A stretch of DNA of 64,000 nt from Asticcacaulis sp. AC402 (GTDB lineage: Bacteria; Pseudomonadota; Alphaproteobacteria; Caulobacterales; Caulobacteraceae): contig NZ_AWGC01000006.1 of the NCBI RefSeq assembly GCF_000495835.1, positions 1-64,000 on the forward strand, in the 5' to 3' direction. How positions within the stretch are numbered: position 1 is the first letter of the stretch; the number at the start of each line of letters is the position of its first letter. Below the pieces are notes generated by a model. The model made no database searches and was not told the DNA's origin. It saw nothing but the letters and a program-made list of their open reading frames with translations. The translations under genes were made by a program, and so were the position numbers. Positions 25,986-34,179 of this stretch are shown piece after piece.

Positions 25986-27313
25986 CGTTATCTGATTTCA
26001 TTTCGCAGCAACGCGAAGTATTTTTGCGGGCCCATCCGCAATCCAAAGCCTTGTCAGAAAAGGCTTCGGCGTGGCGCGGTGGCGTGCCCATGCATTGGAT
26101 GCGTGACTGGGCAACACCATTTCCGATATTTGTGAAATTCGCCTCAGGCGCGAAATTGACCGATGTCGACGGTGTTACCTATGACGATTTTTGCCTGGGC
26201 GACACGCCGTCGATGTTCGGGCACGCCCGGTCCGAACTGGCCGCAGCGATAGCCGAACAAATGGCGCAAGGCGTCGGCTACATGCTGCCCATGCCTCTGA
26301 CCAATGTGGTTGGCGATCTGTTGCGCGAACGCTTCGGCATGGACAAGTGGCAGGTAGCGACGACGGCGTCGGACGCCAATCGGGCGGTGATTCGCTGGTG
26401 TCGTGCCATTACCGGCCGCGACCAAATCCTGGTCTTCGACGGCTGTTATCATGGCATGGTCGAGGATTGTTTCGTCGCCCTTTATGACGGCGTGGCTGCC
26501 AACAAGAAGGGCCTGATTGGTCAGATTCATGACCAGACGCAAACCACGACGGTTATCCCGTTCAACGATCTGCCGGCACTGGAAGCGGCCCTCGCGACCG
26601 GCGATATTGCAGCCGTCCTGGCCGAGCCGGTCATGACCAACTGCGGCATGATCCGGCCCGACGCCGGGTATCTGGAGGCCCTGCGCGAGCTGTGCACGCG
26701 TCACGGCGCGTTGCTGGTGATGGACGAGACCCATACCCTCTCGTCGGCGCCAGGTGGGTACTGCCTGGTGCATGGCCTGAAGCCTGACATGTTCGTCGTC
26801 GGCAAGGCCATCGCTGGCGGTATTCCAGCGGCTGTCTGGGGCGTGACGCCTGAGGTGGGCGCGCGAATGGACGAAGCCCAGGCGCGGATTGGTCCCGGAC
26901 AATCTGGCATTGGCACGACTTTGTCCGGCAACGCTCTCGTGATGCGGGCCATCCATACGGTGCTGACGCAGATCGCTACGCAGCCGGCCTATGATCACAT
27001 GCTTTCCGGAGCTGAGTATCTTGTTGCCGGCCTGAATCGCGTGATTGCCGGACTGCCGTGGTGCACGGTTCATGTCGGCGCCCGGGTCGAGCTGGTTTTT
27101 GCACCCCAACCGCCGCGTAACGCCGAAGAGATGCGCCGCTTCCTGGATCACGATCTGCTGGACGCCTTTCATCTCTTTTTGATCAACCGCGGCGTGCTGA
27201 TTGCGCCGTTCCACAATATGATGCTTATCTCGCCGCAGACCGAGACGGAAGGAATCGACCGGCTGGTCGATGCCGTCGACGCCTTTGCGCACCAATACAG
27301 GGAATTCTCATGA
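25982..27313 (+). CDS. Class III aminotransferase, glutamate-1-semialdehyde-mutase-like
   Basis: The product has 443 residues from a TTG start at 25982 overlapping the gabD stop. The TTGA overlap mirrors the ATGA overlaps elsewhere in this operon. The fold is that of fold-type I class III: GDTPSMFGHARSEL, FDGCYHGMVEDC, LVMDETHTLSSAPGG and the lysine in VVGKAIAGGIPAAVWG. It resembles the HemL-like side of the family more than SpuC or GabT. The substrate is unclear; the position between gabD and puuA suggests an amino-acid or polyamine derivative such as GABA. Confidence 0.82.
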   Translation: MTLSDFISQQREVFLRAHPQSKALSEKASAWRGGVPMHWMRDWATPFPIFVKFASGAKLTDVDGVTYDDFCLGDTPSMFGHARSELAAAIAEQMAQGVGYMLPMPLTNVVGDLLRERFGMDKWQVATTASDANRAVIRWCRAITGRDQILVFDGCYHGMVEDCFVALYDGVAANKKGLIGQIHDQTQTTTVIPFNDLPALEAALATGDIAAVLAEPVMTNCGMIRPDAGYLEALRELCTRHGALLVMDETHTLSSAPGGYCLVHGLKPDMFVVGKAIAGGIPAAVWGVTPEVGARMDEAQARIGPGQSGIGTTLSGNALVMRAIHTVLTQIATQPAYDHMLSGAEYLVAGLNRVIAGLPWCTVHVGARVELVFAPQPPRNAEEMRRFLDHDLLDAFHLFLINRGVLIAPFHNMMLISPQTETEGIDRLVDAVDAFAHQYREFS

Positions 27314-28704
27314 GCCTGCCACCGCACCCCATGGTAGCCACACCCGATGAAGCCAAGGCCTTCCTCGATGCCCATCCGCACATCGTCTATTTCGAGATCC
27401 TGTTCACCTCGATGACCGGCGTGCCGCGCGGCAAGCGCCTGCGCCGCCACGAACTGCTGCCAATTTATGAATATGGCCGCTTCCTGCCGGGCTCGATCCT
27501 GGTGGTCGACACTCTGGGGGCCGATTGCGAGGACACAGGGCTTGTCTGGGAAGACGGCGACGCCGACCGCGTGGCGCGGCCGGTGCCCGGCACCCTGGTG
27601 CCGGCGCCATGGCTGGGCGACGATGTCGGCCAGGTCATGCTCTCGCTGTACGAACTGGACGGCACGCCCAACGACCTCGATCCGCGCCATGTCCTGCAAC
27701 GGGTGCTGGATCGCTATGCCGCCGACGGACTGACCCCGGTAGTGGCGTGCGAACTGGAATACTACCTGGTCGACATCGAGCGTGGCCGTGACGGCGAACT
27801 TTTACCGGCGACGAGCTTTACGACGGGCGAAACCCCCAAGGGCATCCAGGTCTATGGCCTGCCCGAGATCGAGGCCCACGGCGATTTCTTCCGCCAGTTA
27901 TGGGAGACCGCCGATATCCAGAACATCCCGCTGGAAGGCGCGATCTCCGAATTCGCCCCCGGTCAGGTCGAACTGACCCTGAAGCATAAGCCCGATGCCT
28001 TAAGGGCCGCCGACGATGCGGTGATGTACAAGCGCCTGGCCAAGGGCGTCGCCCTGTCGCTGGGGATTGAGGCGACCTTCATGGCCAAGCCGTGGGCTGA
28101 TCGGGCGGGGTCGGGCTTCCACGTCCATATCAGCGTCGCCGACAAGGACGGTAAGAACCTGTGCGCCGATGCCGATCCGCAGGGCTCGCCATTGCTGCTG
28201 AACATGATCGGTGGCATGAAGGACCACCTTGCCGACGTCATGGGGATACTGGCGCCCGGCGCCAACAGCTACAAGCGCTTCAAGGCCAACTCCTATGCAC
28301 CCGTGGGCCTGACCTGGGGTGTCAATAACCGCACGGTGAGCTTGCGCGTCACGGCCGGCCCGGCCCATACCCGTCACGTCGAGCATCGCGTCGCCGGCGC
28401 CGATGGCAATCCATACCTGGTCCTGGCCGCGATCCTGGCCTGCGCCCACTACGGCATTTCCAAAAAGACCGATCCCGGCCCGGCCGTGGTCGGCAATGGT
28501 TATGCGGTGGCGGCGGAAACAGGGGCGACGCTGCCGACCAACTGGTTCGCCGCGGTCGATTATCTCGACAAGTCGGCGGTTCTGCGCGACTACCTCGGTA
28601 ACCGCTTTGTCGACATGTATGTCAAGGTCAAGCGCACCGAACAGGCGCGCTTCTATGAGGAGATCACATCGCTCGACTACGACTGGTATCTGCGCAACGC
28701 ATAA
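27310..28704 (+). CDS. puuA: Gamma-glutamylpolyamine synthetase, glutamine-synthetase family, copy 1
   Basis: The product has 464 residues and overlaps the previous gene by ATGA. It has the glutamine-synthetase fold with CELEYYLVD (metal Glu), ISEFAPGQVELTL, the nucleotide-site GSGFHVHISV and an arginine-rich RVTAGPAHTRHVEHR substrate segment. In the Puu pathway it ligates glutamate to putrescine using ATP. A second copy of the family is at 40481; the two are clearly different in sequence and may prefer different amines. Confidence 0.88.
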   Translation: MSLPPHPMVATPDEAKAFLDAHPHIVYFEILFTSMTGVPRGKRLRRHELLPIYEYGRFLPGSILVVDTLGADCEDTGLVWEDGDADRVARPVPGTLVPAPWLGDDVGQVMLSLYELDGTPNDLDPRHVLQRVLDRYAADGLTPVVACELEYYLVDIERGRDGELLPATSFTTGETPKGIQVYGLPEIEAHGDFFRQLWETADIQNIPLEGAISEFAPGQVELTLKHKPDALRAADDAVMYKRLAKGVALSLGIEATFMAKPWADRAGSGFHVHISVADKDGKNLCADADPQGSPLLLNMIGGMKDHLADVMGILAPGANSYKRFKANSYAPVGLTWGVNNRTVSLRVTAGPAHTRHVEHRVAGADGNPYLVLAAILACAHYGISKKTDPGPAVVGNGYAVAAETGATLPTNWFAAVDYLDKSAVLRDYLGNRFVDMYVKVKRTEQARFYEEITSLDYDWYLRNA

Positions 28705-28739
28705 AGCACGCAAATGCGAGAAAATACATTTCGTCCGTG

Positions 28740-28750
28740 TTGTGATCACA
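28740..28750. promoter_or_regulatory. Polyamine-regulon operator 3
   Basis: TTGTGATCACA lies in the 135-bp gap between puuA and the transporter genes, 89 bp before the potF-like start. A TTGACA box starts 9 bp downstream (28759-28764), so the operator would sit just upstream of a promoter. Confidence 0.82.
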
Positions 28751-28839
28751 TTAAGGGATTGACAGGTTGTTAATCCCGTATTCCTCTGGCGTATCGTCTT
28801 AGGCGGATTTCGGCTACAGCTTCACAAGGAGACAGGTCC

Positions 28840-29946
28840 ATGAGTGCCAACGGTTTCAACAAATCGCGTCGTTCGCTTCTGGCCGCCACAGGGGCTGCTG
28901 CCATAGGGATCAGCTTCGGCGGGCTGTCGGCCTGCAGTCAGGGTAAAAAGGCCGCTGCCGGCGCCGAAGAGCCCAAGCTGAACTTCTACAACTGGGACAC
29001 CTACATCGCCGAGAACACCTTGGGCGACTTCGAAAAGGCGTCGGGCATCAAGGTCTCCATGACCAATTTCGCGACCAATGACGAATTGTTCGCCAAGATG
29101 AAGACCGGTAAAACAGGTTACGACGTCATCGTGCCGTCCAACGATTTCGTCACCCAGCTGGCGCAGGCCAACCTGCTGCTGCCGCTGGACAAGGCAAAGC
29201 TGCCGAACTTCAAGAACATCGATCCGGGCGTCATGAGCCCTGACTATGATCCGGACCGCAAATATTCCGTGCCCTATACCTGGCTGACCCTGGGGCTGGG
29301 CTACCGCAAGTCGAAGATGCCCAAGGGTTTCGTCCCGGACTCGTGGAAATATGTCTTCGACTCCGACATGTTCAAGGGGCGTATCGCGCTGCTGTCGGAA
29401 TCGGGTGACCTGGTTCGTCTGGGCGCCAAATACCTGGGCTACAGCGTCAATGCGGTCACGCCCGAGGTCGTCGCCCAGGTCGAGGCCATGCTCAAGAAGC
29501 AGAAGCCCAATATCAAGGCCTTCCACAGCGACAATGGCCAGGACATGTTGATCGCCGGCGATGTCGACCTGGTAATCGAGTACAATGGCGACATGATGCA
29601 GGCGATTGCCGACGACAAGGACAAGGACTTGGCCTATATCGTGCCCAAGGAAGGCACGCAGTTGAATGCCGACTGCCTGTGTATCCCCGTCGACGCGCCG
29701 CGTCCTGACAACGCGCACAAGTTCCTCAACTACATCATGGAACCCCAGGTCGGCGCCCAGATCGCCGAGTTCATCGGCTATGCCACGCCGAATTTGGCAG
29801 CCAAAGCCCTGACTTCGCCCGAGTATCAGAACAATCCCAACATCTTCCCGCCGGCCGACGTGATGGCGAAATGTGAATATGCCGCGTTCCAGGGCGCCGA
29901 AAAGGCGCAACTGTACGATGCGGCCATGACCCGCGTGAAAGCCTGA
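28840..29946 (+). CDS. potF: Polyamine ABC transporter substrate-binding protein (PotD/PotF family)
   Basis: The product has 368 residues. The signal region has a twin-arginine motif (KSRRSLLAATG) followed by a lipobox LSAC with the cysteine near residue 32, so the protein is probably a Tat-exported lipoprotein. The mature part has the PotD/F pattern: LNFYNWDTYIAENTLGDFEKASGIKV, GYDVIVPSNDFV and YNGDMMQAI, with the acidic residues that hold the diamine. It delivers putrescine or spermidine to the permeases encoded downstream. The name is by family; ligand choice is not shown. Confidence 0.9.
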   Translation: MSANGFNKSRRSLLAATGAAAIGISFGGLSACSQGKKAAAGAEEPKLNFYNWDTYIAENTLGDFEKASGIKVSMTNFATNDELFAKMKTGKTGYDVIVPSNDFVTQLAQANLLLPLDKAKLPNFKNIDPGVMSPDYDPDRKYSVPYTWLTLGLGYRKSKMPKGFVPDSWKYVFDSDMFKGRIALLSESGDLVRLGAKYLGYSVNAVTPEVVAQVEAMLKKQKPNIKAFHSDNGQDMLIAGDVDLVIEYNGDMMQAIADDKDKDLAYIVPKEGTQLNADCLCIPVDAPRPDNAHKFLNYIMEPQVGAQIAEFIGYATPNLAAKALTSPEYQNNPNIFPPADVMAKCEYAAFQGAEKAQLYDAAMTRVKA

Positions 29947-29955
29947 TAATCTGAC

Positions 29956-29986
29956 CGGCGGCTCCCGAAACGGGGCCGCCGTTTTT
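29956..29986 (+). terminator. Intrinsic-terminator-like hairpin between potF and potH
   Basis: CGGCGGC (29956-29962) pairs with GCCGCCG (29975-29981) and is followed by five T residues. It lies inside the transporter operon, 10 bp before the potH start. Such hairpins often reduce readthrough so that the binding protein is made in excess over the permeases, and protect the upstream mRNA. Confidence 0.8.
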
Positions 29987-29995
29987 GGAGGGGTT

Positions 29996-30892
29996 ATGGA
30001 ACAGAGCTGGCGTCAGGCCAAGAGTATGTTCGCCGCCATGTTGAGCGTACCGCTCTTCTGGTTGGTGGTGTTTTTCATGGTGCCGCTGGGCATCGTGTGG
30101 CTGTATTCCTTTGGCGAAAACCGGGGGCTGGTCGATATCGCCTTTACCGGTACCTGGTCGAACTATGCCCGGGCGCTGGAATGGGACAATCTGGCCATCT
30201 TCCTGAAATCCATCGGCATAGCCGCGATTACCACGGCACTTTGCCTGGTCATAGGCTTTCCGGTCGCGCTGGCCATCACTTTCGCACCCGAAAAGGTCAA
30301 GCCGTGGTTGCTTCTGCTGATCATGCTGCCGTTCTGGACCAATCTGCTGATCCGCACCTACGCCCTGATCGCGGTGTTGCGGGAGCAGGGCTACATCAAT
30401 ATGGGCTATCACTGGGGCTTTGACATCGTCAACGGCCTGACCGGTGGTGCCCTTGGAGAGTTTCACGCCCTGCCGCTGATGTACAACAATTTCGCCGTGG
30501 TTTTCGGCCTGGTCTTCGTCAACCTGCCGTTCATGATCCTGCCGCTCTATTCGACGCTGGATCGCCTCGATCGTTCGCTGCTGGAGGCGTCGCTGGACTT
30601 GGGGGCGGGGCACATCCGCACCCTGTTCAATGTCGTGGTGCCGATGGCCGGGGCTGGTATTGCTTCCGGCATTCTGATCACGTTCATTCCCGCCCTGGGC
30701 TCGTACCTGACGCCGGATCTGCTGGGCGGTGCAGATGCCCTGATGATCGCTAATGTCATCGAGGCCCAGTTCAAGCGGGCCAACAACTGGCCGTTTGGGG
30801 CGGCGCTGAGTTTCCTGCTGGTCTATATGACCTTTATCGCCATTGCCGTGCAGGGCCTTATCGAGCGTAAACCCGCGGGGAGCAGGTCATGA
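29996..30892 (+). CDS. potH: Polyamine ABC transporter permease PotH/PotB
   Basis: This 298-residue inner-membrane protein has six predicted helices. The EAA loop reads as LEASLDLGAGHIRTLFNVVVPM near residue 200. The LLLIMLPFWTNLLIRTYA stretch is typical for PotB/PotH. GGAGGGG precedes ATG 29996. It pairs with PotI to form the channel. Its stop overlaps the potI start (ATGA). Confidence 0.92.
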   Translation: MEQSWRQAKSMFAAMLSVPLFWLVVFFMVPLGIVWLYSFGENRGLVDIAFTGTWSNYARALEWDNLAIFLKSIGIAAITTALCLVIGFPVALAITFAPEKVKPWLLLLIMLPFWTNLLIRTYALIAVLREQGYINMGYHWGFDIVNGLTGGALGEFHALPLMYNNFAVVFGLVFVNLPFMILPLYSTLDRLDRSLLEASLDLGAGHIRTLFNVVVPMAGAGIASGILITFIPALGSYLTPDLLGGADALMIANVIEAQFKRANNWPFGAALSFLLVYMTFIAIAVQGLIERKPAGSRS

Positions 30893-31761
30893 CGGCATCG
30901 GTCAAAAAGACACCGCCGGCGCCGCTGGAATATTTCCGCCGTTGGCCTCTGCGTGCATGGATGGTCGTGGTCACGGTCTTCCTTTACGGACCGTTGCTAA
31001 GCCTGATGGTGTTCAGTTTTAACGACTCCAAGGCCAATGTGGTCTGGCGCGGCTTTACGCTGAAATACTATGAAAAGGCCTTCAACAATTCGAGCCTGAT
31101 CGAGGCTTTTGGCAATTCGCTGACTATCGCCTTTTTCTCGACCCTAATCTCGGTCGTGGTAGGGGCCATGGCGGCGATCGTGCTGTGGCGTTTCCGCTTT
31201 GCCGGGAAAAGCCTGTTCAATGCCGGTCTGGCGATTCCCATCGTGGTGCCGGAAATTTGCATGGGCGTCGGCATGCTGGTCTTCTTCGCCAAGGTTATGC
31301 CGTGGCCTCAGGACCTGCCCTGGCCACTAAACCTGGGCGCCATCATTATCGCCCACGTTTCGTTCAGCTTTCCCTTCGTCGCTGTGGTTGTCCGCGCCAG
31401 GTTGGCCAGCTTTAACCGTGAACAGGAAGAAGCGGCCAAGGACTTGGGGGCGTCGGATTTCCGCGCGCTGATGGACGTGGTTGTTCCCCATGTCCAGCCA
31501 TCGCTGATCGCCGGCGCACTTCTGGCCTTTACCTTATCGCTGGACGACTTCGTCATCACCTTCTTTACGGCGGGACCGGACACCGTGACCTTCCCGGTCA
31601 AGGTCTATTCGATGGTACGGTTCTCGGTGACGCCGGAAGTCAATGCCGCTTCGACCATTCTGATCGTTGTCACCGTTCTGCTGACTTTCCTCGCCCTTAA
31701 ATTCCAGGGCTCAAGCGCCCTGACCGCCGGTCATGATGGCGGCGCAGCCGAGAAGAAATAA
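30889..31761 (+). CDS. potI: Polyamine ABC transporter permease PotI/PotC
   Basis: This 290-residue second permease has FLYGPLLSLMVFSFNDSK at the first helix and the EAA motif EEAAKDLGASDFRALMDVVVPH, which contacts the ATPase. LDDFVITFFTAGPDTVTFPVKVYSM is a PotC/PotI hallmark. It overlaps potH by 4 bp and is followed 4 bp later by the ATPase gene, so all subunits belong to one transcript. Confidence 0.92.
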   Translation: MTASVKKTPPAPLEYFRRWPLRAWMVVVTVFLYGPLLSLMVFSFNDSKANVVWRGFTLKYYEKAFNNSSLIEAFGNSLTIAFFSTLISVVVGAMAAIVLWRFRFAGKSLFNAGLAIPIVVPEICMGVGMLVFFAKVMPWPQDLPWPLNLGAIIIAHVSFSFPFVAVVVRARLASFNREQEEAAKDLGASDFRALMDVVVPHVQPSLIAGALLAFTLSLDDFVITFFTAGPDTVTFPVKVYSMVRFSVTPEVNAASTILIVVTVLLTFLALKFQGSSALTAGHDGGAAEKK

Positions 31762-31765
31762 GGCC

Positions 31766-32878
31766 ATGGCTAATCCAATTATCCAATTTGAGAATGTCTC
31801 CAAACGCTTCGGCAAGGTGTCAGCGGTCGACAACGTCACCCTGACCATCAACGAAGGCGAGTTCTTCTCGCTGCTGGGGCCATCGGGCTGCGGCAAGACA
31901 ACGCTTTTGCGCATGCTGGCAGGTTTTGAGATGCCGACCGAAGGCCGGGTTCTGATCGACGGCAAGGATGTTTCGACCACGCCGCCCAACCAGCGCCCGG
32001 TCAATATGGTGTTCCAGTCCTATGCCGTCTTTCCGCATATGACCGTCCTCGATAATGTTGCCTATGGGCTGAAGATGGACGGCGTGCCGGGCGACGAACG
32101 CCGCCGCCGCGCCGAGGCGGCACTCGCTCTGGTCAAACTGGATGGCTACGGTCCCCGCAAGCCGGACCAGTTGTCGGGCGGTCAGCGCCAGCGCGTTGCC
32201 CTGGCGCGAGCCCTGGTCAAAAAGCCGCGCGTGCTGCTGCTGGACGAACCCCTGTCGGCCCTGGACGCCAAGCTGCGCGACCAGATGCGTACCGAACTGA
32301 CGACCTTGCAGGAAAAAGTCGGAATCACCTTTATCATGGTCACCCACGACCAGGACGAGGCCCTGGCCATGGCGACACGTTGCGCCGTCATGAACCGCGG
32401 TATCCTGCAGCAGGTGGCGAGCCCGTCGGACCTGTACGAATTCCCCAATTCTCGCTTCGTTGCCGACTTCATCGGCAGCGTCAATATGTTCGAAGGGACA
32501 CTGGACGTCGACGAGCCCGACCACGCGATCATTAACACCAAGGATGTCGGGCCGATCTACCTCGACCACGGTGTCACCGGTGGTACCGGCACGACCGTGT
32601 GGGCAGCTGTGCGGCCGGAAAAGATCGAGATTCACAAGCGCACCGACAAACCACCCAAGGTCGAAGATGCGCCCGAAGGCTACAATGTCATTGCCGGCAC
32701 GGTGAAGCATCTCGTTTATCTCGGCAGCGAAACCATCTATGAGATCGAGATCAATGGTGGGGCCCTGGTCAAGGTAGTGCGACCCAACCTGACCCGCTGG
32801 GACCAGGAAGACTTCGCCCTCGATGAAAAGGTGTGGCTCTCGTTCCACGCCTGCTCGCCGGCGGTTTTGTTAAGTTAA
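31766..32878 (+). CDS. potG: Polyamine ABC transporter ATP-binding protein
   Basis: The product has 370 residues from ATG 31766 (MANPIIQF); an upstream ATG inside potI is rejected. Walker A GPSGCGKTTLL (38-48), Q-loop, signature LSGGQRQRVALARAL, Walker B LLLDEPLSALD and the switch His in MVTHDQDEALAMA are complete. The C-terminal 120 residues form the TOBE regulatory domain. It drives polyamine import with PotF, PotH and PotI. The stop overlaps the following GNAT start as TAATG. Confidence 0.95.
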   Translation: MANPIIQFENVSKRFGKVSAVDNVTLTINEGEFFSLLGPSGCGKTTLLRMLAGFEMPTEGRVLIDGKDVSTTPPNQRPVNMVFQSYAVFPHMTVLDNVAYGLKMDGVPGDERRRRAEAALALVKLDGYGPRKPDQLSGGQRQRVALARALVKKPRVLLLDEPLSALDAKLRDQMRTELTTLQEKVGITFIMVTHDQDEALAMATRCAVMNRGILQQVASPSDLYEFPNSRFVADFIGSVNMFEGTLDVDEPDHAIINTKDVGPIYLDHGVTGGTGTTVWAAVRPEKIEIHKRTDKPPKVEDAPEGYNVIAGTVKHLVYLGSETIYEIEINGGALVKVVRPNLTRWDQEDFALDEKVWLSFHACSPAVLLS

Positions 32879-33348
32879 TGCTGGTGCGGCACTGGCAACC
32901 GGACGACGGTCCGGTCGCGGCTGAACTGATCCGGGCTATCCTGAACGATGAGTTCGATTTTCCTGTCACGCGCGCAGACGTCGATGACGTTGAATTCAAT
33001 GCCTATGGTGAGGGTTTGTGGGTGGGCGACGACCATGGCCGAATTGTTGGTACGGTTGCCTTGTTGGTCTATGGCGACCGTCAGGGCGCTTTGCGGCGGA
33101 TGTTCGTGGTCGCCGACCGGCGCGGCTCCGCCTTCGGTGTGGGCCAGGCGCTTATGGACAGATTGGTGGCAGAGGCGCGTTTGCGCAATCTGGAAGACAT
33201 TATTCTGGGCACGGTAGCGAAATTTGACCGTGCACTCGGCTTTTACGCGAAAAATGGCTATGTCCAAATCCCCCATCATGCGGTACCGTGCGGGTTTCCG
33301 GTGATGCCGCCGGACGACATTTTTTATCGCCTGGACCTGAGCGCATGA
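32878..33348 (+). CDS. GNAT family N-acetyltransferase within the polyamine operon
   Basis: The product has 156 residues; the start overlaps the potG stop (TAATG) and the stop overlaps the puuD start (ATGA), so it is locked into the operon. The GNAT signature is seen as MFVVADRRGSAFGVGQALMDRLV and RALGFYAKNGYVQI. Its place between uptake and PuuD suggests acetylation of a polyamine or intermediate, for example to limit toxicity. This is inference; no substrate residue can be recognised. Confidence 0.8.
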   Translation: MLVRHWQPDDGPVAAELIRAILNDEFDFPVTRADVDDVEFNAYGEGLWVGDDHGRIVGTVALLVYGDRQGALRRMFVVADRRGSAFGVGQALMDRLVAEARLRNLEDIILGTVAKFDRALGFYAKNGYVQIPHHAVPCGFPVMPPDDIFYRLDLSA

Positions 33349-34109
33349 CGGACAAGCCTGTTATTGGCATCATGGCCTGCAACCGCATGGTGGGGGTGGA
33401 AAACGCCCACGCTGTGATGGAGCGCTATGTCCGCGCTGCCACCGACTATGGTAATTGCCATGCCTTGCTGATTCCACCGATCGGGCAGGGGGGCGCACGC
33501 GGTCTGACACGCCGCCTTGATGGCCTGATGCTGACGGGGTCGCCGTCCAACCTGCAACCGCACCTCTATGGCTCGGATTCGTGCGCCGGACCGTTTGACA
33601 CCGGCCGTGACGCAGTGTCGTTGGCCATGATCGAATGCATGATCACAATCGGCAAGCCGGTGTTCGGGATTTGCCGTGGCTTCCAGGAAATCAATGTCGT
33701 TCTTGGGGGCACCCTGCGGACCGATGTTGGCTATGGCGGTAACGACATGATCGCCCACCACGCACCCGATGAAGTCTCTTTCGATGGCATGTTCGACCAT
33801 GGCCATGAGGTTTCCCTGACATCGGGGGGCGTATTGCGCGCCGTCTTCGGCGCTGACCGTATCCGGGTTAATTCTGTTCATTATCAAGGTATTGATAAGT
33901 TGGGTGACGGGCTTTCCGTCGAAGCCCGATCCGATGATAAGCTGGTCGAGGCGTTCAGCGCCAATATCGGCGGCTGCCAGGTGCTGGCGGTGCAGTGGCA
34001 TCCCGAATGGCAGGTCGAACGCTACCCGCAGAGTCAGACATTCTTTCGGCTGATGGGCAAGGCCCTGCGCGGCGAATCGATTGCCATGCCGGCCGAAGTA
34101 CACGCATAA
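33345..34109 (+). CDS. puuD: Gamma-glutamyl-GABA hydrolase, class I amidotransferase fold
   Basis: PuuD releases GABA and glutamate from gamma-glutamyl-GABA, closing the Puu pathway. The product has 254 residues from ATG 33345. The nucleophile C110 is in FGICRGFQEINV, and H219 with E222 are in QWHPEWQ. RVNSVHYQGIDKLG is the substrate-side loop of the C26 family. An extended reading frame upstream is only read-through of the GNAT gene. It is last in the transporter-GNAT-puuD operon. Confidence 0.93.
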   Translation: MTDKPVIGIMACNRMVGVENAHAVMERYVRAATDYGNCHALLIPPIGQGGARGLTRRLDGLMLTGSPSNLQPHLYGSDSCAGPFDTGRDAVSLAMIECMITIGKPVFGICRGFQEINVVLGGTLRTDVGYGGNDMIAHHAPDEVSFDGMFDHGHEVSLTSGGVLRAVFGADRIRVNSVHYQGIDKLGDGLSVEARSDDKLVEAFSANIGGCQVLAVQWHPEWQVERYPQSQTFFRLMGKALRGESIAMPAEVHA

Positions 34110-34122
34110 TTGTGATCACAAT
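34109..34122. promoter_or_regulatory. Polyamine-regulon operator 4 (perfect 14-bp palindrome)
   Basis: ATTGTGATCACAAT begins at the last base of the puuD stop codon, 57 bp before the next aminotransferase gene. It is the full consensus form, the same as at 42026-42039. Confidence 0.88.
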
Positions 34123-34179
34123 ATTTGACTTTGGCCAGTTTTTGCAACAGATTGGCCGCGATTTTCAGATGAGCGTGTC

